64,000 nucleotides of DNA from Ichthyophis bannanicus (Eukaryota; Chordata; Amphibia; Gymnophiona; Ichthyophiidae). The translations under genes and the position numbers were made by a program. The DNA lies in the NCBI GenBank assembly GCA_033557465.1, contig CM066041.1, forward strand, positions 155,719,532-155,783,531, given 5' to 3'. Under the pieces are notes generated by a model. The model had not been told where the DNA came from. It saw only the letters and a list, made by a program, of their open reading frames with translations, and did not search any database. Shown in pieces: positions 43,506-55,002 of the stretch. The number at the start of each line of letters is the position of its first letter. Within the stretch, counting starts at the first letter, position 1.

Positions 43506-44589
43506 TCACGCGAGTCTGAAGGGCAGACTGTGAAATGACCCCACTGTCCAGGGAGAACCACTACTCTGATAGCCTGAACAAGAAGGGTCGGAGGGTAAGA
43601 GATGACTAGACCCTGAAGAAAGGTGCTGTCCTGTCAGGACTCCCTCTCCAGGCAGTAGTGAGCTGCGAAGGTGTGGATTGAAGACTAGGTGGCAGCCCGG
43701 CAGATGTCTGTCATGGGAACAGAGGTCACCATAGCCCTGATGCTGTGTGCCATAACCTGGCACTCCAGCAGGAGCCCTGCCTGTTGGTAGTCGAGTGCAA
43801 TGCATTCTGCCACCCAGGTGGATAGGGTCCACTTGGTTACCACCCCCCCAGCCGACTGGGGTTATAGTAGATGAAAATCTGGGAGGCTTTGTGGTGGGGC
43901 CCTGGGTATGCTGCAAGGACAGGACCCTCTTACAATCCAAGGTATGGAGGAGGGCCGCTGCCCTGTCGGCCTGAGGCTGTGAAAAGAAGGTGGCGAACAC
44001 CACCTCCTGATTGAGGTGGAACAAGGACACCACCTTCAGGAGGAATTTAGGGTGCGTGCGACGCATGACCCTGCTCTTATAGAACCTGGTATAGGCTGGC
44101 TCCGTCACCAAGGATTGAAGTTCACTGACTCTGCAAGCAGATGTAAGTGCCACCAGGAAGACAACCTTCCAGGAGATACCATAGGTAGCAAGAAGCTAGG
44201 GGCTCGAATGGCAGCCCAGTAGGCCGTGACAGTACCACATTAAGGTCCCATTCTGCCAGAGGTGGGCAGATGGGGGCTTCGAGAGCAGGAGGCCCCATAA
44301 GAACACTGACGAGGAGCTGCGCAGAGAGGGGTTTGCCCTCAATAAGGTGGTGGTGCACCGAAAGAGCACTCAGGTGCACCCTGACAGTGGTGGATGCGAG
44401 TCCAGCCTGTGAGAGATGAAGTAGGTACTGCAGCACCATTTGCAGCAGACAGAAGAACGGGTTGACCTGTCGCTCTGTGCACCACACCGAGAATCTGCGC
44501 CATTTGAAGATATAGGCCTGCCTTGTGGAGGTCTTACGAGAAGCTAGGACAACATCCTCCACATCCCTCGAAATGCTGAAGGGAGTCAA
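43506..44589 (-). pseudogene. DIRS E tyrosine recombinase
   Basis: The N-terminal part at 44122-44589 has ASRKTSTRQAYIFKWRRFSV, HLSALSVHHHLIEGKPL and EWDLNVVLSRP. The catalytic part at 43506-44153 starts MALTSACRVSELQSLV, where the first arginine is present, then LHTLDCKRVL. After a frame change near 43900 the second arginine and tyrosine boxes are only traces (43660-43780). Same family as B-D but clearly diverged. Confidence 0.8.
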
Positions 44590-44613
44590 GCTATCAGGTC
44601 AGCAGTCATGCTG

Positions 44614-44865
44614 TTAGCACCAGACCTCAGGTGGGGGTGGAGGGAGCTGTCCTCCTGAGTCAGTAATCCCAGGGCACTCCACAGGGGGACTGGGGGCTCT
44701 GTTGCTAGACTGAGCTGCAGTGGGACCCAAGGTTGCCTGGGCTACCAGGATCAGCAATGCCTTGTCCCAGAGGATCTTTAAAAGGGTCTTGGCAACCACT
44801 AGCATGGGCAGGAAGGCATATAGGAGGCCCTCCGGCCACAGGAGGAGGAAGGCATCTGTTGCCAC
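44614..44865 (-). pseudogene. DIRS E methyltransferase-like domain fragment
   Basis: ATDAFLLLWPEGLLYAFLPM, VVAKTLLKIL and ALLILVAQATLG correspond to NDAFLLHWGQVFLYAFPP, LIPKTLFKL and SMILIAPRWP of C. The companion first half is at 45388-45510, on the other side of the Penelope-like insert. Confidence 0.7.
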
Positions 44866-45388
44866 CCGAGATGGATGAGGCTGCTGGACCTTTTTCCTTT
44901 TTTCCCCCTTTTTTTCCTGGTGACGTTTCTGATGACGTTTTGGTGACGTTTACTTCAGCAGCCATTCAGAGATCTTTTTAGTGCTTTAAATAGCCTGGAG
45001 AATTTGGCGTTTAGGGCGCGTATATTAATGGAAACAGCTTGATACAGAGCCCCTCCTGGGCTCGAAACATGCATGTCGCTGCTTTACTATTCTGCTGCCC
45101 TTTCTGTGCACTATCAGATAAGTGTTTTTCACTATTTGTGTTATTGTTTTTGAAAATACGAACAAAAGGCTTCTGTCGACAACGAGTGGGGAGTTTTTTT
45201 CTCTCTCCATCTCAGGTCGGCGGATCCCAACAAAAAAAGTGTGTTTGTTAAAATAGTACTTTGGTTTTTTGGCATAATTGTGTGGTTTATACTACTGATA
45301 CCTAGGTTTTTTTACATGTTTTGACTTTTGGTATTGATATTTTTGGTGTGTCATCACATTTTGGAAGGTTTTTTTCTTTATATTGAGA
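44866..45388 (+). mobile_element. Penelope-like 5' fragment inserted in DIRS E
   Basis: It separates the two halves of the methyltransferase-like domain of E. It contains three close copies of tgacgttt (44921-44951) and a hammerhead-like motif at 45039-45077, the kind known from Penelope-like element terminal repeats. No coding was recognised. Borders are inferred from where DIRS coding stops and resumes. Confidence 0.5.
45039..45077 (+). ncRNA. Decayed hammerhead-ribozyme-like motif
   Basis: Order: TTGATAC (core CUGAnGA expected), stem II GAGCCC-ctcct-GGGCTC (perfect 6 bp), GAAA, minimal stem III CATG/CATG, then GTC at 45075-45077, where cleavage would occur. Layout and the very short stem III fit hammerheads reported in Penelope-like elements. 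Three core positions differ (C3, G8 and A9 in hammerhead numbering), so it should be inactive. Confidence 0.45.
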
Positions 45389-45700
45389 GCAGAAGCAGGG
45401 CAGCTGAGCATTGGCTGGGCTGGTAAAGGAGGAGATCTACTAATGGGGTGCCCCGAAGGCAGAAGAGCCATTGGGCTGCTCTGGGGTCTAGCTGCCATTT
45501 GTGCGGCTATAGGACCCTGCTCAGTCTGTCCACAAGGGCGTTGTCCTGGCCCAGCAGGTACACCGCCCTCAGAAGCAGTCCTTGACTGATTGCCAGAAGG
45601 CAGTAGCCCTCTGCTCGTATGCAGAGGATGTAAGACCCTGTGCCTTCCTGCTTGTTCAAGTAGAACATCGTGACCTGGCTGTCTGGACTCCGTGGAGATA
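45389..45700 (-). pseudogene. DIRS E RNase H end and methyltransferase-like start
   Basis: Minus-strand text TMFYLNKQEGTGSY, AVYLLGQDNALVDRLSRV, then GTPLVDLLLYQPSQCSAALLL. It corresponds to the AMFYVNKQGGTGSL, LPGVQNSRADRLSRVL and GTPDIDLFASPWNAKLPRF blocks of C. Confidence 0.65.
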
Positions 45701-45701
45701 G

Positions 45702-45895
45702 CTAGAAAATGTCATCGGACTTCTGCTTACAAGTGAGCAGGGCCTTGGACATTTTCTTGCAAAGGGAACAGAGTTCTGGGTCATGGTCAGCCCCAAGACA
45801 CTGAAGACAACAGCCATGGGTGTCCGTGAGCAACATGTTTTTGGAGTATGTCATTTTTTTTAAACCGGTAGCCACAGGGGCAAAAATGACCCCCA
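45702..45895 (-). pseudogene. DIRS E Gag N-terminal cluster
   Basis: DTHGCCLQCLGADHDPELC then SLCKKMSK matches the DTHDWCLKCLGPDHS cluster of D. The upstream part (45840-45895) corresponds to the lysine-rich KKMTYSK start. The remainder of Gag is deleted directly into RNase H. Confidence 0.7.
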
Positions 45896-46276
45896 CTAGG
45901 TCAAAGACCTTTGTGGCCAGCGGTTGAGAAAAAAAGGGCACGAAGCTCGCAACAGGGGAAACCCCCCCCCCCCCCCACATGAAAGATATCCCCTCGCTCG
46001 AGGTAAAAAGGAGAGCCGGGGAGTGCTACCGGAAAAAACACAGCCAGGAAGCCGAAAACGAAACACTTTTTCCGAGGGATAAAGACATATGTCTGAAGGG
46101 CTCCACAAAAAAAGGAAGACTGAGCAAGATGGCACCTTTGGGCAGGAAGAGGACCATGCATGCGTGGCAGCAATCCCAAAGGCTTTCTTTGAAAGCTGAG
46201 GAATTGCTCCGCGCGAGTTCCATCGGTGCAGACATCAACCCATAAGTGAGGACCGACTTCCTGCTTGCTCCTGGAG

Positions 46277-48330
46277 AATGAATTAGACAACCATGAAATA
46301 ATGTGGTATAGCTGTAGCGTTTTGAACCCAGGTGCCTTCTGGACTCTATGGGAGTCATTCCATGCAGCATTTAACAGGGATGTACATCTAGTCTGGACAT
46401 ACATCCCCCCTCCAAACGCTTGGGGCTGATTCAGAATCAAAAGCTCTCTGCATGAACAGAGGAGATGTGTGGGGAACTCTGGAGGTGGGCTGGAGGAGGA
46501 GCATGGGTGGGGTGGAGGAGGGCCCATGACCCCAGATGTACAGGGCCAATTCCAGTCAGGGCCCTGTACATCTGGCATTGAGGACAGACGAAGGACTTAT
46601 TCCAACTTGGAATAAGTTTCCTCGGAGGAGATTGGCACCAGTGAACCCCCCCCAAAATGGTGAGAAGCACTAGGTGATTCCAGCAGCTCGATCCAGGACT
46701 TGGCAGGCCCTTTCGTGGGTCAGGCATCAGGGAACAACAGGTTTGTTCAGAGGTGGGGAATCAGAGCTCCTGTATGGCATCCTGGTGCCATGGCGACAGG
46801 ACATCACCACACTGAGACTCCAAGCAGGAGCACTAACTGGGTTGGGCAGGGCTGTGGCTGTATGTCCGGTGGCACAAAATCAGGGCCTGTCCAGACACTG
46901 TGCTCCCTCAGGAATGTCTCGATCCTGTGAGTGCAGAATCAGGTGCTAATCTGGGCCGTCCAGATTTTGGACGTCCGGACATGCCCCAATAAGAATGTGG
47001 CCATATATGTATAGAATTGACTTTCTTGCTGACTGGAGGCGGGAGGGGAGGGGGGGTTCCTTCCCATATTCTCATCTGCAGCCTCTAAAGAATGTGGTGC
47101 AAAGGCACTGTCACTGCTTCCTTAGGGGTAATGGAATAGTGAAAAATATCCAACTCTTTAGCCCTGGGCTTCTCCTCTGTCTCCAGTGGAAATGGAATAG
47201 ACTTGGCCATTTCCCTGACAAAATCAGGGAAGGTTACCTCCTCAGGCACTCATAAGTATTGGGATCTGCGGATAACTTTGGAGACCTCTCCTCCGATCAA
47301 TATTTGGACAAACTCAGATTCCCAGACTCTGATGCAGACTCAGAGGTACTCATACATCAGAGTCTCTGCCTGGGTAGATCTCTGCCTCTCAGGGGAGGCA
47401 GATCTCCAGGAGAGTAGATGCACAGATTACTTCCGATGTTGCAGGGAATGATCATCTCCAGATGTGCTGGAAAAAAATATTGACTGGGAAGGAAATAGTG
47501 TCGAGGTCCTTCAAGGTCTCATATCAATTCCTCTCCTGCAGGCAGGCAATGGAGGTTTGAGAATAGATTTCATGTGCTGATGCACCATCAGTAATGCTGA
47601 AACAGCAGCTTTGCATAGGGCAAAGAACAGTCATCCTTTAACTCAAAATCTCACAAGAACTGCTCCTTAAGGGATGCCATGGAAAGGGCTGCAAGAGATT
47701 TGCACAATGCTCTCAGAATCTGATGGGTGATAACAGCAGGCTGGTCTTGGCATTATGGAGTCTGGTGTGCCCCCTCCAGTGCTGAGAAGGATGAGTGGTC
47801 TTCATGTCTGGGTTGCTTCAAGGGTTAGGCTTCCTCTCATAAAAGCAGAAGCACCGCAGCCTCCATCCAAATGCTCAGCATCTCTGGTCCTCACTACCTT
47901 TGAGCACTAAGATAAATCTGTCCTTTTCCATGGATTGTATCGGTGGGTGACCGATGCCAGGGTGACCTACTGGTGCTCTGTTCTAAGTAGGCTGCAGAGA
48001 CCCTCGATGTCTATGCACTGCCAGCATCCGATACAGTTCTAGAAGCCATGGAGACTGATGTTACCGATGCCAAAGACAATGAATTAGCCTTACCAGTGCC
48101 AAAATTAAATTCAGACTGTCGCTCAACCCTGGAGCCATCTCCTTGTCATCTGCAAAGAAAACGCAACAAGGCGGCTCAGACCCCAAAGCACTGCAAGCAC
48201 TTTAAGTATCTATAATAGACATTGTCCTGGAGCACCGGGAGCACTTTTAACATGTATGCAAGTTTTTGTAGCAAGTCATCCAGAAAAATAGCCACAGAGA
48301 AATAAAAAGAGAGACTATTTTGAATATAAA
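46277..48330 (-). pseudogene. DIRS F Gag, middle and N-terminal remnant
   Basis: Two stretches are recognisable. At 46285-46340, accatgaaataatgtgg and gttttgaacccaggtgcc correspond to accacaatggagtgg and gtctttcgaaacccagg in C. At 47090-47235, tgcttccttaggggtaatgg and aaaatatccaactctttagcc correspond to the KAPKEA and LDIL region of C. An unexplained stretch lies between (about 46370-46985), including a perfect 16-bp hairpin at 46532-46575. From 47450 to 48330 only vague similarity remains. Confidence 0.5.
46532..46575. repeat. Perfect 16-bp hairpin
   Basis: Arms CCAGATGTACAGGGCC (46532-46547) and its exact complement (46560-46575) around a 12-base loop. It lies in sequence that has no counterpart in the other DIRS Gag genes. 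Confidence 0.9.
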
Positions 48331-48508
48331 GCACAGTTACTTACCTGTAACAGGTGATCTCTGGCAACAGCAGGAATTAGTCCTCACATATGGGTACGTC
48401 GGAACCGACGGAGCCTGCGCGGGAAAGCTCTCCAGCTTCCCAGAAAGGAAGCTTTTGGGGCCTCCCACTGCACATGCGCGCTGCCTTCCTGACCAGCTCT
48501 CCTCAGTT
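48331..48508. repeat. DIRS D left terminus and ITR
   Basis: Dyad GTTAC-ttacct-GTAAC at 48336-48351, then the ITR. Compared with C it has lost a short block (ccgcctt) within the ITR near 48485. Confidence 0.85.
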
Positions 48509-48586
48509 CGAGTTTATAGCTGAGACAATAGAGAGAGGAAAGGAAGATAGATAGAAGATACAACTCCTAGGGGAGGTGGGTGGGTT

Positions 48587-48681
48587 GTGAGGACTAAATC
48601 CTGCTGTTCCCAGAGATCACCTGTTACAGGTAAGTAACTGTGCTATCTCCAGGAACAAGCAGAAATAAGTCCTCACATATG
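48587..48681. repeat. DIRS D internal complementary region
   Basis: Same structure as C. Joined-end sequence aactgtgct/atctccagg at the centre. Confidence 0.9.
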
Positions 48682-48781
48682 GGGACTCCCTAGCTAAGAT
48701 GCCTGGGAGATCCCCTTCCAAGGGTTCGCCATCTTCGTATGGATCTCAGGCATCCATCCTGGGAAGGTGGGCAGGAGTTGT

Positions 48782-51700
48782 TCAAGTATGGAACAGGTGT
48801 TTGAGGACAGCCTGACCAAACAAGGCATCCCGGCGGGAGTCCTTGTCCAAACAGTAATGGGCTGTGAAGGTATGAACCGAGGCCCAGGTGGCGGCTCGAC
48901 AGATCTGATCTATGGATACAGAGTGAAGATGAGCCATAGAAGTGGCCATGGCTCTCACATTGTGAGCTGTGACATGGCCTTCCAGAGAAATATTTTTACT
49001 CTGGTAAGCAAAGGAAATACACTGAACAATCCAATTGGAAAGTGTGCATTTAGAGACTGGAAGTCCCAAATGAAAAGGATCAAAAGCCACGAAAAGCTGG
49101 GAGACTTTCGATGTGGCTGAGTCCTGTTGAGGTAAAAGGCAAGAGCTCTTTTACAATCTAGAGTATGAAGGTTCCTCTCTGCACTGGATGCATGAGGAGC
49201 TGGAAAAAAAGACAGGTAGATATACCTCTTGATTAAGATGAAAAGGCGAGACCACTTTGGGCATAAAGTGGGAATTCGTCCTAAGGACCACCTTATCATG
49301 ATGAAACCTGGTATAAGGTGGATGAGCCACTAAGGCCTGTAGTTCACTGATGCGGCGAGCCGAAGTGACTGCAATAAGGAAAAGGACCTTCCAGGAAAGA
49401 AATTTCAAGGAGGTAGAAACCAACGGTTCAAAAGGTGGCTTCATAAGCTGACCTAGAACGAGGTTCAAATCCCATGCTACCGGAGGAGGCCGGATGGGAG
49501 GTTTAGTTAGAGTCAGGCCTCTCATGAACCTTGCAATAAGAGGATGAGAGGAGACAGGTTTTCCATTTATAGGTTTTAAAGATGCTGCAATAGCACTCAA
49601 ATGGACTCGTACTGAATTCGTCTTAAGGCCTGCATTAGAAAGATGCAGGAGATAGTCTAATAGAGAATTCAAAGGAAGTGCTAGAGGGTCAAGACCCTGT
49701 TGAGCACACCAAATGGAAAAGCGTTTCCATTTGAAAGCATAGGAACGCCTCGTGGAGGGTTTCCTAGAGGCATGAAGGATATCTTTCACTGGTTGAGAAA
49801 GATTGAAGTCATGAAGGCTTAGGCCTTCAGTAACCAAGCTCTGAGGTGTAGGGACTTGGGGTTTGGGTGCCACAAAGTCCCCTCCTCCTGAGACAGAAGG
49901 TCTGGCGCAGCTCCCAGGTCCAGGGAGGGTCCCTGGGAAAGATGCAGAAGTAGAGGGAACCACACTTGGCGTGGCCAGCATGGAGCTATGAGGATCATCG
50001 ATCCGTGATCCCTCTGGAGTTTGAACAGAGTCTTGGGAATCAAAGGAATGGGTGGAAAGGCATATAGGAAGTCCTGACCCCAATGCAGGAGAAATGCATC
50101 GTAGGCCTGAGCTCCCTGACACGGAGTCCTGGAACAGAACCGGGGAAGTTTGGCATTGCACGGACTTGCAAAGAGGTCTATGTCCGGGGTTCCCCATTCC
50201 TGAAAGATTCTGCGTATCTGGTCCATATGTAGGGACCATTCGTGTGGAAGCAGAACTCGACTGAGTCTGTCTGCCCGAGAGTTTTGAACCCCTGGAAGAT
50301 ACACTGCCAGAAGATGAATTTGATGCTCTCTGGCGAAGGCCCATAATCTGAGAGCTTCGTTGCAAAGCGACAGAGAGCCTGTCCCTCCTTGTTTGTTTAC
50401 GTAGAACATGGCCACCTGATTGTCTGTTTGAACTAGGACGGTCAGGTTGACAAGGAGGGTATGGAAGACTTTGAGGGCAAAGAAGATTGCTCGCAGTTCC
50501 AGGAGGTTGATGTGAAGGGTGGTCTCCTGTGGAGACCAAGTACCCTGAGTGGAGAGGTGTCGTAGATGGGCTCCCCACCCTGTTTGGGAGGCATCTGTTG
50601 TGAGGGTTGCTTGGGGCAACAAAGGTTGGAAGGGGGCCCCCAACAACAGATTCTTGGTGGATATCCACCATTGGAGGGACCAAAACAGACGCTTTGAGGT
50701 GAGTATTTGGTCGGAGAGCGCTCCTGATGCTTGAGTCCACTGGGTGGCCAAGGTCCATTGAGCTGCTCTCATATGAAGACGAGCATAGGGCACCACGTGT
50801 ACCGTGGAGGCCATGTGGCCCAGAAGTCGCAGCATTTCTCTGGCTGTCAAGTGACTGCTGGACTGAGCTTGGGAGGCCAAGCACACCAGACGTTGGCCCC
50901 GGACTTGAGGTAGGTAGGCCCTTGCAGTGGTGGTATCCAACTGGGCCCCTATGAATTCCAGAGACTGAGTAGGGATAAGTTGAGACTTGGGAAGGTTTAT
51001 CACCAGTCCCAGATACTGCAGAATGTGCCTTGTGCGGTCCAGGGAAATCTGGGCCTCTGACTGAGATGGAGCTCGGATGAGCCAGTCGTCCAGATATGGG
51101 AATACAAAAATTCCCAGACCTCTTAGAAATGCGGCAACAACTGCCATGCATTTGGTGAACACTCTTGGAGCAGAGGCTAGACCGAAGGGAAGTACTCTGT
51201 ACTGGAAATGTTTTCCCTGAAACAGAAATCTTAGATATTTTCTGTGGGATGGGTGGATGAGTATATGTGTGTACACATCCTTGAGATCTAGAGAACAAAG
51301 CCCATCCTGACTCTGAAGGTATGGAAGGAGAATGCCTAGAGAAAGCATTTTGAATTTCTCCTTGTACAGAAATCTGTTCAATTCTCTCAGATCTAGGATA
51401 GGTCTGAATCCCCCTGTCTTTGGTATGGGAAAATAAGGGGAGTAGAATCCTGTCCCTTGTTGAAGAGGAACCTCTTCTATTGCCCCTTGGGCAAGGAGAG
51501 AAGAGATTTCCTGACCCAACAGGCCCAGGAGAGATGGGGGAGAATTGAAGTGCCTCACCATGGTATATGGAGGAAGGTTGGAAAAATGAAGTTTGTAGCC
51601 CTCTGATGATAGAGAGGGTCCATTGCTCTGATGTAATTTGCCCCCATCTGGGAGCAAAGTGAGCTAACCTTCCGGGAATGGTGAGGGGCTCTGGTTGTTC

Positions 51701-51826
51701 TAGAGCCAGAAAGGTTAAGATCTCTAGGGGCAAGTCAAAACCCCTGAGGGGGTTGAGCCTGCTGAGGAGTGGCAGACACTGCAGGCTTTGACCTTGCCTG
51801 TTTAGGCTGCTGACGTTTAGCAGCAA
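48782..51826 (-). pseudogene. DIRS D tyrosine recombinase with overlapping N-terminal frame
   Basis: A frame of 891 codons (49151-51826) runs in an alternate frame across the RT gene, then carries ASRKPSTRRSYAFKWKRFS, HLSAIAASLKPINGKP and TSARRISELQALVA. Two frame changes near 49205 (A-run) and 49095 follow. The C-terminal part at 48782-49090 has LPVSKCTLSNWIVQC, SFAYQSKNISLEG, AHNVRAMATSMAHL, RAATWASVHTFTAHYCLD. The catalytic Arg, His-x-x-Arg and Tyr are all present, but split by frame changes. Confidence 0.85.
49819..51737 (-). pseudogene. DIRS D RT, RNase H, methyltransferase-like gene
   Basis: 612 open codons (49819-51657) with GGFRPILDLRELN, SLDLKDVYTHILIHP, VLPFGLASAPRVFTKCM, FPYLDDWLIRAP; RNase H LTTDASQTGWGAH, VQTDNQVAMFYVNKQ, RADRLSRVL; then TPDIDLFASPCNAKLPRF and FLYAFPPIPLI. 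A two-base loss near 51605 (ctctgatgatag versus ctctcggatgatag in C) puts the first 40 or so codons in another frame. The gag stop context TTT-TGA-C at 51735-51740 is as in C. Confidence 0.85.
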
Positions 51827-53553
51827 AGCGAGGCTGAGAAGATTGTTGGCCAGTATTTGTGGAAAATCTGGCCTTCTTGTAGTAAGGCCTCTTGAAAGAC
51901 TTTCTTGGCAGGAGTAGAGGTAGACTTAGAAAGTCTATCCAAGGTAGCATTTTCTGCGTCCATTTGAGTGGCTTTAATTTGCCAGTCTTTACCAAATAAG
52001 TTCTCACCTGTACAGGGCAGATTCCGTAAGCCATCCAGGACCCAGGGTTCTAGGTCAGAGGCCTGGAGCCAAGCAAGTCGTCGGGCTGCAATGGCAATGC
52101 CTGAAGCTCTACCGGCACCTTCAAAGGAATCAAAGGCTGCTCTGTTGGAGAATTTAGAAACATCTAGAAGCTGTTTCACTATAGAAATGAACTCCTCCTT
52201 TTTATCCTCAGGGAGAAAGGGGGCAAAATGCCGTACCTTTAGGGCAAGTTCCCTGAGAAACATGCCCATATACAGACTGTATGAATTAATCCTGGCTATA
52301 AGCATACTAGCCTGGAAGATTTTCCTACCAAAAGAGTCTAAGGTCTTACATTCTCGCCCTGGAGGGGTAGAAGAGTGCCTTTTGGTACTCTTAATCTTTT
52401 TCAGCGCAGACTTCACCACAATGGAATGGTGAGGCAGCTGAGTCTTTTGAAAACCAGGAGAAGGAGGGACCCGGTACATGGTGTCCAACCTACGAGAATA
52501 AGGAGACAACGTTAGAGGAGCCTCCCATAAGTTCATCAAGTGTTCTTGAAGGATTTCATGGATAGGCAGGGTGACTGCCTCTTTAGGAACCTTAGGGTAT
52601 CCTAAAATATCCAGTTTCTTTGATCTAGGTTCTTTTTCAGAGGATGTGGTAATAGAAAGTCCTTTAGCTAGTTCTATAATGAAGTCTTGAAAGGACAAAT
52701 CCTCTTGTGGAGACATTCTCCTCTTTGGGGAAGAAGGGTCTTCAGGAAGAACTAGAGACAGCTCAGAGTCCTCAGAGGAGTCAAAATCCTCAGAAGAATC
52801 AGAGTATCCTCTATTTGCTTCCAACGCACGATACGCATACCGTTCGGTATCGACATCGGGCGTACCGGGTATGGGATCGGTATCGGGTGAAAACCCGGAT
52901 CCGGCATGCAGAACCGATCTGCGTTTGGAAGACGATGGTCTCGGTTCCGATATGGGAAACGATACCGGAACCGGACCCGGAACCGCTGGATGCGGTACCG
53001 AGGGCGTCGCAGCTTTAATGAAAGCCAGCATGGCCTGCTGCATGGTCTGAACAGTATTGCTCATAGACGCCACTGCTGCCTGGATGTCGGTACCGGTATG
53101 GGCCGGTACCCCAGAGCAGTCTAACAGGTGATCGGTCGAGGCCGTGCCATCGATGTCAACCTGTAACCCCATAGATGGAGCTTTGGAAGCCAGAGCTTCC
53201 CGCCGGGGTTGTTTGGCTGGGGCAGGATCCTCAGATTCAAAAGTGAGAGCCTCTCGATGCTTTGAAGGAGATTTGCTCTTTGAGGACCTGCCCGAAGAAG
53301 GTTTGGATACCTGAGATCCATCCGGAGAGGAAGACCTGGATGACTGTGATGCTGGATTATCCGAAGCAAACAGCACATGGAATTTGTTGGCCCGGTTCTG
53401 CAAACCACGTTTAGACATCTGGGAGCAGGATGGGCAGTCCGGAATGGAGTGGTCAGGTCCCAAACATTTAAGACACCAGTCATGGGTGTCTGTGACAGAA
53501 ATAACAGCACTACACTTGGTACACTTCTTGAAACCAGGGGCTGGTTTCTCCAT
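51735..53553 (-). CDS. DIRS D Gag
   Basis: 578 codons from ATG at 53553 without a stop, the most complete Gag here. Residues 11-47: CTKCSAVIS, DTHDWCLKCLGPDHS, DCPSCSQMSKRG, a likely zinc-binding cluster. A Ser/Pro-rich hinge (60-250) and acidic serine patch (DSSEDFDSSEDSELS) follow, then SPQEDLSFQDFIIELAKGLS, DTMYRVPPSPGFQKTQLPHH, RINSYSLYMGMFLREL, AFDSFEGAGRASGIAIAARR and PCTGENLFGKDW. A two-base loss near 51900 shifts the last 30 residues; in the other frame the ancestral end GQQSSQPRF to QPPQGF runs to TGA 51735-51737. Gag presumably packages DIRS RNA. Confidence 0.85.
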
Positions 53554-53763
53554 GAGGAGAATTTGTGTAGGCCTAAGGCCTAACCGAAGTCACCAAGTTG
53601 TGCAAAAATAAAGATTTTTTTTTTTGAAAGAAATAAAGAGAGAGACCGGCGGTACCGGTTTCGGTATGGGGAAGGCAGGTACGCGGTCTAAATTAACAAA
53701 CTAAAATAAGAATTTCTTCAGCGGTGACAGGAACACGACCTGCTGGCTCCGCGGAAAAAGAGA

Positions 53764-53924
53764 AATTGAGGAGAGCTGGTCAGGAAGGCGGGAAGGCAGC
53801 GCGCATGTGCAGTGGGAGGCCCCAAAAGCTTCCTTTCTGGGAAGCTGGGGAGCTTTCCCACGCAGGCTCCGTCGGTTCCGACGTACCCATATGTGAGGAC
53901 TTATTCCTGCTTGTTCCTGGAGAT
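53764..53924. repeat. DIRS D right ITR
   Basis: Inverted copy of 48357-48508, preceded by a T-run (53611-53620) and the GACCGGCGGTACCGGT block (53644-53659), as in B and C. Confidence 0.85.
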
Positions 53925-54255
53925 GAAATAATGCAGCTGGGATGCCAGAGGCCTAAATGCTATCTAAGCAGTGATGCACAAGAAAAGACTAAACTAAGGA
54001 AAGACACTAAAAGGACAATGGGCAGCAATAGTGGCAGGACAGGAAAGCTTACAAAAACAGCAAAATTGCAGAAGAAACCCTCAAAACCAAAGAATTAGAA
54101 AAATCGCAGACAGACATAACAAAACTTGCATTCACAGAGGGACCCCTCCAAAACCTTCCAGAAGGAGCTGAGGAAAGGTTTCCGCATAAGCCTCCATAGG
54201 TGATGTTACCTATATATATGAGCACTTATCCTGCCGGTCCATGGAGAAGATCTGA
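53925..54255 (-). mobile_element. DIRS F right end
   Basis: Remnant of DIRS F 5' region and right ITR. Text agcacttatcctgccggtcc atggagaag resembles the right ITR end of D (aggacttattcctgcttgttcc tggagat). Coding is not recognisable here. Confidence 0.5.
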
Positions 54256-55002
54256 TCCACTGAAAAGGTGCACCTGATTTTCCCAACTGTAGACATCTGT
54301 TCAATGCTGAGAAGCCACATGACCTTACTTGCTGACTAAGGTTAAGTGTTTCTCTTCAGATCTGGGTGTATACAATCTAGTTCACAAAAGACTAGACACA
54401 GAATCAAATCTTTCTGCAGAAATAATCTACTCTAGAATTCCACTTATGGAAATTCAGTGACCCAACACCAAAAGCCATGCTCAGAAACCTAATGGTATCA
54501 ATACACCATGCAAAACTAATAAAAACCACAAAATAGCATTTGACACTTCATACAGTACCATGCATGGTGCCCTCTTACATTTGGCACCATGCCATCTATT
54601 GCTGTGGCCTCCTTTCACATACAGTACCATCTCTCATCTGCGCTTTGTCATCTCGCCGATATTTCTGTCTTATCTTGCTTGTGTCACATACACGATCTTC
54701 CACATCACCCCTAATTTGTGCTCCTCTCTCTACCTTATTTTACCTATGTTTCTCTCTTTCACATTACAGCTCACTTATACCTAGTTCCTTTGTGTGACAC
54801 TTTACATATCACCTCTCAAGGCCCCCACTGTGTAATGCTTCATTCTCCACAATGTTGCATGAATCCTCAGCAATCTCTTTTTTTTGAGGATCTCTCAATC
54901 CCCCTATCCCTTGATACAGACATTTACAGAGCTCCCCCAAGTAAACCCCTAAATTTGCTTACTTCTCCCCAAGAGGCTGTACAGACACTGTGTACCACAT
55001 AC
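54256..55002. other. Probable PRODH intron, no repeat recognised
   Basis: T/C-rich single-copy-looking sequence left of the PRODH exon. The open frames in it have no family features. On the minus strand it follows the exon's donor site, so it is intronic if the exon is real. Confidence 0.5.

Larger units (their letters stand above)
43159..46276 (-). mobile_element. DIRS element E, internally deleted
   Basis: Left terminus is tgtagttacttacctgtaaacagg (from 43161) and right terminus cctgcttgctcctggaga (46276). ITRs are complementary through the ctttcaaagaaagcc...ggctttctttgaaag block and the agcaagatgg/ccatcttgct block. It carries recombinase, part of RNase H and methyltransferase-like domain, and a Gag N-terminus. 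The RT core is missing and a Penelope-like fragment sits inside. The DIRS F flanks are Gag on both sides. Confidence 0.8.
48331..53924 (-). mobile_element. DIRS element D, nested in F
   Basis: Starts gcacagttacttacc (48331) and ends cctggagat (53924). ITRs are 48357-48508 and 53764-53924; the internal complementary region is 48587-48681. Closest to C in sequence, including the CGGAACCG/CGGTTCCG ITR centre. Gag is almost intact. RT has one frame change and the recombinase two. Inserted into the older DIRS F with no target duplication. Confidence 0.9.
41866..54255 (-). mobile_element. DIRS element F, old, split by E and D
   Basis: Remnants at 41866-43158, 46277-48330 and 53925-54255 align in order to the RT start, Gag C-terminus, Gag middle and right ITR of a DIRS. 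The right ITR is recognisable at about 54185-54252 (tatatatgagcacttatcctgc, ccatggagaag), diverged from those of A-D. Recombinase and left ITR are missing. E and D inserted into it later. Confidence 0.65.

Noticed and set aside
45039..45077. Active ribozyme
   Set aside because: Three required core positions are changed, so only a remnant is claimed.
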